From Natronococcus sp. A-GB1 (GTDB lineage Archaea; Halobacteriota; Halobacteria; Halobacteriales; Natrialbaceae): 37,398 bases of DNA. Made by a program: the position numbers and the translations under genes. The notes under the pieces were generated by a model that did not search any database, was not told the DNA's origin, and worked only from the letters and a program-made list of their open reading frames with translations. Position 1 is the first letter of the stretch. Each line of letters begins with the position of its first letter. The stretch lies in the NCBI RefSeq assembly GCF_029688845.1, contig NZ_JARUKW010000027.1, forward strand, positions 1 through 37,398, in the 5' to 3' direction. Shown piece by piece: positions 1 to 7,889 of the stretch.

Positions 1-1141
1 TTCTAGGAAAGATCTCTAGAGTTTCATCGGACCGACTAGTATACTGTACGGCGGACGAAACGGAAACAGGCTAGTGCACGGAGTGGACGAACAGTGTACC
101 GACGCCAAAGAAGCCCGTCCCAGAGGACGATTCGGCCACTGAGCCAACTTTCTGTTCTCGACTGCTGACGGAAGTGAGCGAGTCCGTCGGAGATCGGAGG
201 CGTATTTCATCGGGAAAGGCGAATAAAATATCATTTTTGAATACAGTTTGGATTTCAACCACGAACACGCGTCACGGCGTATCATGATTGATGCTATTGC
301 AACGCATAGTACAAATATGATATCTGTATGCTCAAACGACAAATTGTGCTGCAACCGTTCCGGTAATAGAGTGTGACCGACGCGGTTTCGACGACGGTTC
401 CGAGTACCGACAGCTCGCCGCGATCCGTCTGCGACGAGCGGGAGTACCACGTGCCCGGCGGCGCCGAATCATCGCCCGTCCTCGAGCCCGAGACCTCGAT
501 CACCGATAGGATGGCCGTCCCGATCGAGAGCGACGAACCGGTGATCGCTCGCACTCGAGTGGTGACTGCCGATAGCCGTACACCACTATCGTCCCGCCGG
601 GAGCTACGGCAGCCGAACCGGCGGACCCCGTGAGCACCAGACCGCTGAACGCTGCGCCCTCTCTACTTTCGACCGTGCGTGTGCGTCGTCTGTGATCGTC
701 CGCAGCAACGGTTTCGACCGACTGACACTCACTATCCGCCGAACGGCGTGATCGAGGAACGACTGCACCGGCCGGCCGAGTCGGTCGAGTCGTCGGGGCC
801 GTTGCGGTTCCGCTGTGGTCTCGAGACGTCGAGTTCTGACCTCTCCAGCGGGAGTAATACCAAGATTCGAAATCTGACCGTCGATGATCGATCTGCCGAC
901 AGGATCGGCTGCGGCCGCCTCTTCGATACCGATCGTCGGTTTTCGGGCCGAGACCGAGATCCCGCGTCGGCGGAACGACGTGCGACCGTCTTCGACCGGT
1001 CGCCGACTACGGGCTCCTCGCTCGGTGAGCAACACCACGTCGGTGACCGGAACACAGTGACTCGTTGTGCCTGAATCGAGCGTGTTAACGCCCGGAACGA
1101 TCGTTTCGGCTTTTGAAACCCTCTGCCCATGGTGAGAGAAC
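1..1141. other. Gene-poor left edge, no supported gene
   Basis: The first 370 bases are clearly more AT-rich than what follows. The rest is GC-rich and open in several frames at once, as GC-rich halophile DNA often is. None of the open frames (for example 294-554 minus, 604-1179 minus, 679-1074 plus) shows a domain, a membrane pattern or the acidic composition of the genes further right. They are rich in Arg and Ser, typical of antisense or out-of-frame reading. I see no RNA gene. The stretch may be the decayed upstream part of the glycan cluster, since a degenerate gene follows directly. Confidence 0.5.
1111..1118 (+). promoter_or_regulatory. TATA-like box before the decayed acyltransferase
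   Basis: The sequence TTTTGAAA lies about 25-30 nt before the ATG at 1142, the spacing expected for an archaeal TATA box driving a leaderless or nearly leaderless transcript. It could serve the whole operon 1464-5522. The assignment rests on spacing and composition only. Confidence 0.35.
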
Positions 1142-1474
1142 ATGAGCGAGGGACCACGGAGCAAGCGAGCGTCGCCCACCGGGACGATCGGCTACGTGTA
1201 CCGAATCGGCTCCCGGCAGTCGAGGATCGAGGTCGATCCGGTCATCGGACCAGGAACGGACGTCCGTGACGGTGTCGCTGACGGCGATCGGTGCCGGACC
1301 GGGCGTTTCGCGTCGACCCGTGAACGAACGCTCCGGCGGGGGCCGACCGGATGCAGTTCGGACGTCCATCGACGTATCCACGACGGGTCGGCGGTTTCAC
1401 TGTCCGCCTATCAAATGTGTTCGGAGGCCGACTTCGACCACGTGACGGAGGTGATCGCGTCCGATGACGCCTGA
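1142..1474 (+). pseudogene. Degenerate hexapeptide-repeat acyltransferase (WlbB-like remnant)
   Basis: This open frame of 110 codons keeps scattered pieces of the left-handed beta-helix acyltransferases that acylate nucleotide-linked amino sugars. Visible pieces in order are GYVY near residue 17, PVIGPGTDVRDGV near residues 33-45, GDRCRTGRFAS and TRERT near residues 48-63, and HDGSAVSLSAY near residues 80-90. In an intact member these are successive coils with regular small and aliphatic positions. Here many are replaced by Arg, and the C-terminal half of the usual protein is missing. The frame overlaps the next gene (its TGA at 1472-1474 lies beyond the ATG at 1464). Such acyltransferases commonly sit beside Gfo/Idh/MocA dehydrogenases, as WlbA/WlbB do, which supports the reading. 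It could still be a short expressed protein of another kind. Confidence 0.4.
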
Positions 1475-2450
1475 ACGCCCGCTCGCCGTCGGCGTGATCG
1501 GCGTCGGGACGATGGGTCAACACCATGCCCGGGTGTACGACGACCTCGAGGAGGCGACCCTCGTCGGCGTCTTCGACGTCGACGCCGAGCGAGCGAAGGC
1601 CATCGCCGAGCGCCACGGAACAGCTGCGATGGGTCTCGAGGCCTTACTCGAGCGGGTCGACGCCGTCTCGGTTGCGGTTCCGACGGCCCATCACCACTCG
1701 GTCGCGACGACCTGTCTCGACGCCGGCGTCCCGGTACTCGTCGAGAAACCGGTCGTCGCCGACCCCGAAACCGGCCGGGACCTCCTCGCGAGAGCCGACG
1801 CGGCGGGCGTCCCGGTTCAGGTTGGTCACGTCGAGCGGTTCAACCCGGCCGTCGAAACGCTCGCCGAGATCGTCGAGGAGCTGTCGATTGTCGCCCTCAC
1901 TGCCAGTCGGCTCGGCCCACCGCCTGCCCGACGAATCGAGGACAGCGCCGTTCTCGACCTGATGATCCACGACATCGACGTCGTCCTCGCCTTGCTCGGC
2001 GAGGAGCCCGTCGACGTCGCCGGCTGTGGCGTCGCCGGAAACCGCCACGCGGGCGCCCTTCTCGAGTTTCCCGAGGCGATGGCGTCGCTGACCGCGAGCC
2101 GGCTGACCCAGCGAAAGGTTCGCACCCTCGAGATCACCGCCGAGGAGTGTCTCGTCGTGGTCGACTACCTCGAGCAGTCAGTCGAGATCCATCGGCGGTC
2201 GGTCCCCGAGTACGTCGAACGCGCGGAGGGGGTCCGGTTCAGACACGAGAGCCTGATCGAACGGGTACGGGTTCCGAACGACGAACCCCTGCGAAACGAA
2301 CTCGCATCGTTTCTCGAGACCGTCCGGACGGGGTCGACCCCCGAGGTGACGATCGACGACGGGCTCGCCGCCCTCGAGATCGCACGGCGTATCGAGGCAC
2401 GGAAGCCTTCCGAACGACCGCGAGCCGATCTGGGGGTGCTCCATGACTGA
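1464..2450 (+). CDS. Gfo/Idh/MocA family NAD(P)-dependent sugar oxidoreductase
   Basis: A 328-residue cytoplasmic dehydrogenase expected to oxidise or isomerise a nucleotide sugar. The N-terminus has the dinucleotide-binding loop GVIGVGTMGQHHARVY (residues 10-25). The family Glu-Lys-Pro signature, whose Lys is the usual catalytic residue, is at residues 94-96 in VLVEKPVV. GHVERFNP and the MIHDIDVVL helix follow in the C-terminal alpha/beta domain. Length is normal. It is the first intact gene of an operon with a glycosyltransferase, a DUF354 protein and a deacetylase, and lies next to an acyltransferase remnant, the WlbA-type setting in which the substrate would be a UDP-N-acetylhexosaminuronic acid. 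The family is clear; the substrate is inferred from context. ATG 1464 is the only start giving a complete Rossmann strand. Confidence 0.88.
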   Translation: MTPERPLAVGVIGVGTMGQHHARVYDDLEEATLVGVFDVDAERAKAIAERHGTAAMGLEALLERVDAVSVAVPTAHHHSVATTCLDAGVPVLVEKPVVADPETGRDLLARADAAGVPVQVGHVERFNPAVETLAEIVEELSIVALTASRLGPPPARRIEDSAVLDLMIHDIDVVLALLGEEPVDVAGCGVAGNRHAGALLEFPEAMASLTASRLTQRKVRTLEITAEECLVVVDYLEQSVEIHRRSVPEYVERAEGVRFRHESLIERVRVPNDEPLRNELASFLETVRTGSTPEVTIDDGLAALEIARRIEARKPSERPRADLGVLHD

Positions 2451-2502
2451 CTTGCGGACGCGCGATCGGTCGCGGCGACCGAACCGGCGAGGGTCGAACT
2501 GA
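2443..2502 (+). other. 19-codon bridging open frame
   Basis: An ATG at 2443 overlaps the last codons of the oxidoreductase gene, and this frame ends with a TGA sharing its A with the ATG of the glycosyltransferase at 2502 (TGATG). The product would be Arg-rich and without a domain. It may couple translation across the 51-base gap between the genes, or be what is left of a deleted gene. It could also be chance. Confidence 0.25.
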
Positions 2503-3521
2503 TGTACGGCGGACGAACGATCGGTGTCGTCGTCCCGGCGTACAACGAGGCGGGGTTCGTCGGCGAGGTTCTCGAGACGATCCCCGACTACGTCGATCGC
2601 GTCTACGCGGTCGACGATCGCTCGAGGGATCGTACCTGGCTCGAGATCACCGATCGCGCGACCCGACTCAACCGCGACGCGGCGGCCGACCGCGGCCGGG
2701 GCGCGCTCGTCGCCAACGACGCGGCGTTCGAGCGGCGTATCGTTCCGATCCGTCACGGGCGAAACCGCGGCGTCGGCGCCGCGATCACGACGGGGTACCG
2801 CCGGGCGGTCGCCGACGGCATCGACGTGACTGCGGTGATGGCCGGGGACGGTCAGATGGATCCCGCGTACCTGCCCGCGCTGCTGGACCCGATCGTCGAC
2901 GGCGAGGCCGACTACGCGAAGGGGAACCGACTGACCGACGGTGCCTACAGGGCAGAGATGCCCCGGTTCCGGCTGGTCGGGAACGCGATCCTGACCCTCC
3001 TAACTCGAATCGCCTCGGGGTACTGGCGGATCGGCGACCCACAGAACGGGTACGCTGCGATCTCCCGGCGCGCGCTCGACGCGCTCGACCTCGACGCGGT
3101 CTACGATCGGTACGGCTACCCCAACGACCTGCTCGCCCGGTGTAACGCCGCGGGGCTGCGCGTCGCCGACGTCCCGATCCCCGCACGGTACGGCGACGAG
3201 GAGTCGTCGATCGCGTACGCCACGTACGTGCCGACGGTGTCGGCGCTGCTCGTTCGCACATTCGTCCGGCGACTCGCGAGGCGGTACCCGCTCCGGGAGC
3301 GCCACCCCGTCTCGCTGTCGTACGCGCTCGGCGCGTTCGCCCTCGGCGGGAGCGCCCTCGAGGGGGTACGGTGGGTTCTCGGTCGCCGGTCGCGCGCTGG
3401 CGGTCGGGGTTCGGTCGCCCTCGGACGCGCTGCGTTCCTGGCAATCGCGGGGACGGCGCTACTGGCGCTCGCGGCTCGCCTCGAGAAGCGCCTGAACGCG
3501 TACCTGGAGGTGCGCAAATGA
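2502..3521 (+). CDS. Family 2 glycosyltransferase with C-terminal membrane segments
   Basis: A 339-residue GT-A fold glycosyltransferase resembling dolichol-phosphate mannose/glucose synthases, which load a sugar onto a polyprenyl phosphate at the inner membrane face. IGVVVPAYNEAGFV (residues 7-20) is the first nucleotide-binding strand and loop. DDRS (38-41) replaces the more usual DDGS. AGDGQMDP (114-121) carries the metal-binding acidic pair. The C-terminal third has two hydrophobic stretches, around residues 270-290 and 305-325, so it is probably membrane-anchored. The stop overlaps the next start (ATGA at 3518), indicating coupled translation. The exact donor and acceptor cannot be read from sequence. 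Confidence 0.87.
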   Translation: MYGGRTIGVVVPAYNEAGFVGEVLETIPDYVDRVYAVDDRSRDRTWLEITDRATRLNRDAAADRGRGALVANDAAFERRIVPIRHGRNRGVGAAITTGYRRAVADGIDVTAVMAGDGQMDPAYLPALLDPIVDGEADYAKGNRLTDGAYRAEMPRFRLVGNAILTLLTRIASGYWRIGDPQNGYAAISRRALDALDLDAVYDRYGYPNDLLARCNAAGLRVADVPIPARYGDEESSIAYATYVPTVSALLVRTFVRRLARRYPLRERHPVSLSYALGAFALGGSALEGVRWVLGRRSRAGGRGSVALGRAAFLAIAGTALLALAARLEKRLNAYLEVRK

Positions 3522-4597
3522 GCGAGCGCGTCATCGTCACGATCCAACACCCCGCCCACGTTCACTTCTTCAGACACGCGATCGTGGAGCTACGCGAGCG
3601 AGGGTACGACGTTCGGGTCCTCGTCCGGGAGCGCAAGCCGGCTCGCGAGCTGCTCGAGCGCTACGGCATCGACCATCGACGGATCGCCGGCCCCGCGGGG
3701 TCCCCGCTGAAACTGCTCTCGGTCCAGCCCCGATACGAGTACGAGATCCTTCGCCGCGTTCGCCGTCTCGAGCCCGCCGCGATCGTGGGGATCGGCGAGC
3801 CAGCGGTCGCCCACGCGGGCACCTTCGCCGACTGCAAGGGGATCCTGTTTACCGACACCGAGCACGCGGCGCTGCAAAATGCTATCTCGCTTCCACTTGC
3901 TGATCGACTCTACACGCCGACGGCGTTCTGGGACGAGTACGGCGCCCACCACCGCCGATACCCCGGCTACCACGAGCTGGCGTACCTTCACCCAGATCGG
4001 TTCGCTCCCGACCCTGCGGGGCTGGCCGGGGTCGGCGACGGAGGGCCGCTCGTCGTGGTCCGGCTCGTCTCCTGGACGGCCGCCCACGACGTCGGTCGGA
4101 GCGGGCTGGCCGACCTCGAGCGAGTGATCGCCGGCCTCGAGCGCTTCGGTGCGACGGTTCGCGTCACCGCCGAGGGACGGCTACCGCCAACGCTCGAGAC
4201 CCGTCGGCTCGCAATCGCTCCCGATCGGATTCACGACCTGCTCGCTCGAGCCGATCTGTTCCTCGGCGAGGGCGCGACGATGGCGATCGAGAGCGCGCTG
4301 CTCGGGACGCCCGCGCTTTACGTTTCGGGGCTTCGAGCAGGCGTCCTTGAGGAACTCGAGGGGCGGTACCGGCTGCTGCGGTGGCTCTCTGCGGACGTTC
4401 GTCCGGTCGAGGTTCTCGCGCACGCGCAGGAGCTGCTTCGGATCCGCGAGTCGACCTGGACGCGTCGACGACGACGAGTCCTTGAGGAGACGGTCGACAC
4501 GACCGACGTTATCGTGGGCGCCGTCGAGGACGCCGTCCGGGACCGGCGCTCGAGGGAGCCGGCAGCACCAGTCGTTCCGGAAGTGGTCCGACGATGA
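3518..4597 (+). CDS. DUF354 family predicted glycosyltransferase
   Basis: A 359-residue protein of the DUF354 family, which resembles GT-B glycosyltransferases of the UDP-GlcNAc 2-epimerase/MurG type. The N-terminal Rossmann-like half begins with VTIQHPAHVHFFRHAI, typical of the family. The C-terminal half contains GEGATMAIESALLGTPALY near residues 247-265, the region that would bind the nucleotide sugar. The ATG at 3518 is chosen over a frame opening at 3371 because it overlaps the preceding stop (ATGA) and begins exactly at the conserved N-terminus. No membrane segment is seen. The role is inferred: a sugar transfer or epimerisation step in the same surface glycan as its neighbours. The 3-prime end carries the first copy of a 35-bp tandem duplication. 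Confidence 0.82.
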   Translation: MSERVIVTIQHPAHVHFFRHAIVELRERGYDVRVLVRERKPARELLERYGIDHRRIAGPAGSPLKLLSVQPRYEYEILRRVRRLEPAAIVGIGEPAVAHAGTFADCKGILFTDTEHAALQNAISLPLADRLYTPTAFWDEYGAHHRRYPGYHELAYLHPDRFAPDPAGLAGVGDGGPLVVVRLVSWTAAHDVGRSGLADLERVIAGLERFGATVRVTAEGRLPPTLETRRLAIAPDRIHDLLARADLFLGEGATMAIESALLGTPALYVSGLRAGVLEELEGRYRLLRWLSADVRPVEVLAHAQELLRIRESTWTRRRRRVLEETVDTTDVIVGAVEDAVRDRRSREPAAPVVPEVVRR

Positions 4598-4650
4598 CTG
4601 AAACGGTTGTCCCGGAGGTGGTCCAGCGGTGACCGACACGGCCGTTCCGG
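4571..4650 (+). repeat. 35-bp tandem duplication across a gene junction
   Basis: Copy one (4571-4605) covers the last codons and stop of the DUF354 gene. Copy two (4606-4640) is diverged. A third, partial copy starts at 4641 inside the deacetylase gene (GTCGTTCCGG, GTTGTCCCGG and GCCGTTCCGG at exactly 35-base spacing). The duplication copied the stop/start overlap itself, leaving a 12-codon open frame (4594-4632) linked by four-base overlaps to the gene before (ATGA) and after (GTGA). Because 35 is not a multiple of 3, the extra copy cannot be read through in one frame. Confidence 0.75.
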
Positions 4651-5522
4651 GAGAGTTCGCGCTCTGTCTCACTCACGACGTCGATCGGGTGTACAAGACC
4701 TACCAGGCGCCGTACTACGCCGTCCTGGAGCGCGACCCCTCGCACCTGCGCTCTCTCGTTACTGGCGAGCGACCGTACTGGCAGTTCGAGGAGTTGATGG
4801 CCCTCGAGGACGAACTCGACGTCCGCTCGTCGTGGTACGTCCTCGACGAGCAGTCGCTGCTGCGCGATCGGCCGCTCCGGGAGTGGCTCCAGCCGGAGAG
4901 CTGGACGCTCTATGCGGGGCGGTACGACCCCACGAATCCGGAGCTCGTTGAAGTCTTCCGAACCCTCGAGCGCGGCGGCTGGGAGGTCGGGCTGCACGGC
5001 TCCTACGAGTCAGCGAACGACCGGGAGCGGCTGCGAGCCGAGAAGCGGACAGTCGAGGGGATCCTCGAGGGGAACGTGGTCGGCGGCCGCCAGCACTACC
5101 TGAATCTCGTCGGACGCCGCACCTGGCAACACCACCGCGCGATCGGGCTCCGATACGACGCCAGCTACGGCTCGAGTACTCGCTACGGGTTCGACGGGCG
5201 CTACGACGTGCTCCGGCCGTTCGACGACTCGTTCGTCGTCTTCCCGCTGACGCTGATGGAGCGGGCGCTGCTCCCCTCGGCGCCCTCCCTCGAGTGGGCC
5301 TGGCGGGAGTGTCGACGGCTACTGGAGGAGGCCCACGACCACGGTGCTGTGATGACCGTACTCTGGCATCCCCGGTACATGAACGAGGACGAGTTTCCGG
5401 GCTACCGCACGCTCTACGAGCGGCTGATCCGCGAGGCGAAGGCGATGGGGGCCTGGATCGGCCCCTGCCGGGAGTGTTACGAACTGCTCGAGGCCCGACG
5501 GGAGGCGTCATCACAGCAGTAA
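4629..5522 (+). CDS. NodB-like polysaccharide deacetylase family protein
   Basis: A 297-residue protein with the landmarks of the NodB/CE4-like metal-dependent deacetylase fold. THDVD (residues 15-19) supplies the catalytic and metal-binding Asp/His. GLHGSYES (121-128) matches the second metal-binding motif. RQHYL (154-158) matches the Arg-containing motif, and TVLWHPRY near 243-250 contains the late His. No signal peptide is present, so it probably acts in the cytoplasm on a nucleotide- or lipid-linked N-acetyl sugar rather than on an exported polymer (inference). The start is the GTG at 4629 overlapping the previous stop; the catalytic motif begins only 15 residues later, so no shorter start is possible. 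It is the last gene of the operon that starts at 1464. Confidence 0.83.
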   Translation: MTDTAVPGEFALCLTHDVDRVYKTYQAPYYAVLERDPSHLRSLVTGERPYWQFEELMALEDELDVRSSWYVLDEQSLLRDRPLREWLQPESWTLYAGRYDPTNPELVEVFRTLERGGWEVGLHGSYESANDRERLRAEKRTVEGILEGNVVGGRQHYLNLVGRRTWQHHRAIGLRYDASYGSSTRYGFDGRYDVLRPFDDSFVVFPLTLMERALLPSAPSLEWAWRECRRLLEEAHDHGAVMTVLWHPRYMNEDEFPGYRTLYERLIREAKAMGAWIGPCRECYELLEARREASSQQ

Positions 5523-5557
5523 CCGGCCCAGTCACCGCAGTAATCGGCCCTGTCACC
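5516..5557 (+). repeat. 21-bp tandem repeat over the deacetylase stop codon
   Basis: Two adjacent 21-bp copies (5516-5536 and 5537-5557) differ at two positions. The stop codon TAA (5520-5522) lies in the first copy, so the duplication falls in the trailer of the deacetylase gene. It is the second small tandem duplication in this operon. Confidence 0.7.
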
Positions 5558-5681
5558 GAACGTCGAGCGAAACGCCGGTGTCGTCGCCGATCGTTCCGGG
5601 ATTTCGGCAGGGACGACGCGAGGAAAGCGTCCCTCGAGGTAGTGACGTCGCTCGCTCGAACGGCACCGCACTGACGGGCAG

Positions 5682-5689
5682 ATATATAT
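5682..5689 (+). promoter_or_regulatory. TATA box of the trehalase gene
   Basis: ATATATAT stands out in GC-rich surroundings, 50-57 nt before the ATG at 5739. A transcript starting about 25 nt downstream would begin near 5710, leaving a leader of roughly 28 nt. It would also fit a leaderless start at the in-frame TTG at 5709. Confidence 0.55.
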
Positions 5690-5738
5690 CCGAGCGGAAC
5701 ACGACAGATTGAAACGAGTTACTACAATAGTAGCAAAC

Positions 5739-7241
5739 ATGTCATCGTTCGCGTCATATCCCCAGCTCGCCGGCGAGCTCTTCGAGCGGGTGCAGCTCTC
5801 GGAGACGTTCGACGACTCGAAGGCGTTCGTCGATACGATTCCCGAGGGCGAAGTCGAGGCGATCAGGGACCGCTTCGAGCGCGAACGAACCGAACCGGAG
5901 TTCGACCTCGAGGCGTTCGTCGCCGACAGCTTCAGGCACCCGGAGGATCCCGTCACCGCCGCCGACCCCTCGACGGTCTCGATGGAGCGCTACATCGACG
6001 AGCTGTGGACACACCTCATCAGACGCCCGAGCGAGGAACCCGAGTGGAGCACGCTGCTCTCGGTGCCAGGCCGGTACGTGATCCCCGGTGGGCGGTTCCG
6101 GGAGAGCTACTACTGGGATACGTACTTCGCCGCGACCGGACTCGCCGTGACGGGCCGGATCGACCTCATCGACGAACTCGCCGAGAACAACGCGGCGCTC
6201 ATCGAGGAGTACGGCTGCGTTCCCAACGGGAATCGCCTCTACTACTCGAGCCGATCGAACCCGCCGATGTTCTGTCACCTGCTCGATATCCTCAAGAGCG
6301 AGCGCGGGCTCGAGTCGATCGAGCCCTACCTTCCGGCGCTGCGACGCGAACACGAGTTCTGGATGGACGGCACGGAGACCGCGACGGCAGACGACCGGGG
6401 GACCCGCCGCGTCGTTCGGACCGACGAGGGGGTGCTCAACCGGTACTGGGACGACCGCGCCGCTCCGCGCGAGGAGTCCTACCGGGAGGACGTCGCCCTC
6501 GCAGAGGAGGCCGATCGGGAGGGCAGACGGCTCTACCGGGATGTCCGGGCCGCCTGCGAGTCGGGCTGGGACTTCAGCAGCCGCTGGCTCGCAGATGACG
6601 ACCTGACGTCGATCCGGACGACGGAGCTGCTCCCGGTCGATCTGAACGCGCTGTGTTACGCGATGGAGGACAAGCTCGCGCGGTGGGAGCGAGGTGCCGG
6701 CAACCCCGATCGAGCCGACCGCTACGCTCGAGCCGCATACGAGCGACGCCGGGCGATCGACACCTACTGCTGGGACGACGAGGCGGGCTTTTATTTCGAC
6801 TACTGCTGGACCGGGGAGCGACGAACCGACAGCTGGTCGCTGGCGGCCGTCGTCCCGCTGTTTTGCGGGCTGGCGACGGATCAGCAGGCGGCCGCGGTCG
6901 CGGCCCACCTCGAGGAGCACTTTCTCCACTCGGGCGGGCTGGTGACGACGCTGGCCGAGTCAGGCGAGCAGTGGGACTACCCGAACGGGTGGGCGCCGCT
7001 GCACTGGATGGCTGTCGTGGGCCTTCGCCAGTACGGCTACGACGAGCTGGCGGAGACGATCGCCGGCCGGTGGCTGGACCTCAACCGCGACGTCTTCGAT
7101 CGCAGCGGACTGATGCTCGAGAAGTACGACGTCACCGACAGCACCAGTTCCGGCGCCGGCGGAGGCGGGGAGTACCCGCTGCAGTTCGGCTTCGGCTGGA
7201 CGAACGGCGTCGCGCTCGCGCTGCCGGCGCTGTTCTACTAG
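5739..7241 (+). CDS. Trehalase (glycoside hydrolase family 37)
   Basis: A 500-residue alpha,alpha-trehalase that would hydrolyse trehalose to two glucose molecules. Both family signatures are present: PGGRFRESYYWDTYF at residues 116-130 and QWDYPNGWAPLHW at 411-423. ESGWDFSSRW at 274-283 holds the Asp that acts as catalytic acid in characterised GH37 enzymes, and EKYDV at 461-465 holds a likely partner Glu. The Gly-rich GGGGEYPLQFGFGWTNG end is also typical. No signal peptide is seen, so it is probably cytoplasmic, acting on trehalose as a compatible solute or carbon source. The ATG at 5739 is preferred; an in-frame TTG at 5709 would add ten residues of no family similarity. It has its own TATA box and is not obviously part of the glycan operon. 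Confidence 0.9.
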   Translation: MSSFASYPQLAGELFERVQLSETFDDSKAFVDTIPEGEVEAIRDRFERERTEPEFDLEAFVADSFRHPEDPVTAADPSTVSMERYIDELWTHLIRRPSEEPEWSTLLSVPGRYVIPGGRFRESYYWDTYFAATGLAVTGRIDLIDELAENNAALIEEYGCVPNGNRLYYSSRSNPPMFCHLLDILKSERGLESIEPYLPALRREHEFWMDGTETATADDRGTRRVVRTDEGVLNRYWDDRAAPREESYREDVALAEEADREGRRLYRDVRAACESGWDFSSRWLADDDLTSIRTTELLPVDLNALCYAMEDKLARWERGAGNPDRADRYARAAYERRRAIDTYCWDDEAGFYFDYCWTGERRTDSWSLAAVVPLFCGLATDQQAAAVAAHLEEHFLHSGGLVTTLAESGEQWDYPNGWAPLHWMAVVGLRQYGYDELAETIAGRWLDLNRDVFDRSGLMLEKYDVTDSTSSGAGGGGEYPLQFGFGWTNGVALALPALFY

Positions 7242-7349
7242 GCTGGCCGTTCCGTTGCCACCGGAGCTGCCCGTACATACCCTCGGCCGACTGTTGTCAA
7301 GCAAGGCGAACCCCTTCCCCGATCTACCGAGTACGGCCGACCGAGACAC

Positions 7350-7889
7350 GTGGTCGTCGCTACCGAAGTGCTGGTCGCGCTGGTCGCCCTGGCCTTCCTC
7401 GGCGGAATCGTCGTCGCCACGATCGGCCCTGGCGGGATCCTCATCGTCACCGGGCTCTACCTCACGACGTCGCTCTCGAGCGCCGAGGTCGCGGGAACCT
7501 CGAGCGCCGTCTTCACGATCGGCGCGGTGCTCGGCAGCCTCGTCTACGCGCGCTCCGGCGAGATCGACTGGTGGATTGCGGTCGTCGTCAGCGCGGCCGC
7601 CGCGGCGGGCACCTGGGTGGGCGTACAGGCCAACGCCTCCCTCTCGCGGGCGCTGTACGGCCTCCTCCTCGCAGGGCTGCTCGCCGTCGTCGGCGCCACG
7701 ATCGTCTACCGGGAGTACCACGACCTCGAGCCCCGCGTCGAACTCGAGCGGGGCGGCTGGGACACCATCGGCTTCGTCGCCGTCGGGCTCGTGATCGGCT
7801 GGTGGGTCGCCCACCGGACCGAGCCGGGCCGGCTCAAGTTCGCGCTCGGCGTGGCGCTGCTCGGGCTGGCGGGCTCGCTGGTCGTCTAG
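7350..7889 (+). CDS. Short TauE/SafE-like membrane permease
   Basis: A 179-residue protein with about five or six hydrophobic helices. The N-terminal half (FLGGIVVATIGPGGIL, then AGTSSAVFTIGAVLGSLVY) matches the first repeat of TauE/SafE anion exporters, which normally have two such repeats and about 250 residues. The second Gly-rich repeat is missing: after residue 140 there is only a degenerate pair of hydrophobic segments. It is therefore a truncated or minimal member and may not be functional. The start is a GTG at 7350. The stop overlaps the convergent gene's stop by four bases. In full-length relatives the role is export of sulfite, sulfoacetate or similar organic anions. Confidence 0.65.
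   Translation: MVVATEVLVALVALAFLGGIVVATIGPGGILIVTGLYLTTSLSSAEVAGTSSAVFTIGAVLGSLVYARSGEIDWWIAVVVSAAAAAGTWVGVQANASLSRALYGLLLAGLLAVVGATIVYREYHDLEPRVELERGGWDTIGFVAVGLVIGWWVAHRTEPGRLKFALGVALLGLAGSLVV

Noticed and set aside
604-1179. A 191-codon minus-strand open frame and several overlapping frames in the left edge
   Set aside because: Arg/Ser-rich translations with no domain, open on several frames at once; typical of non-coding GC-rich halophile DNA.
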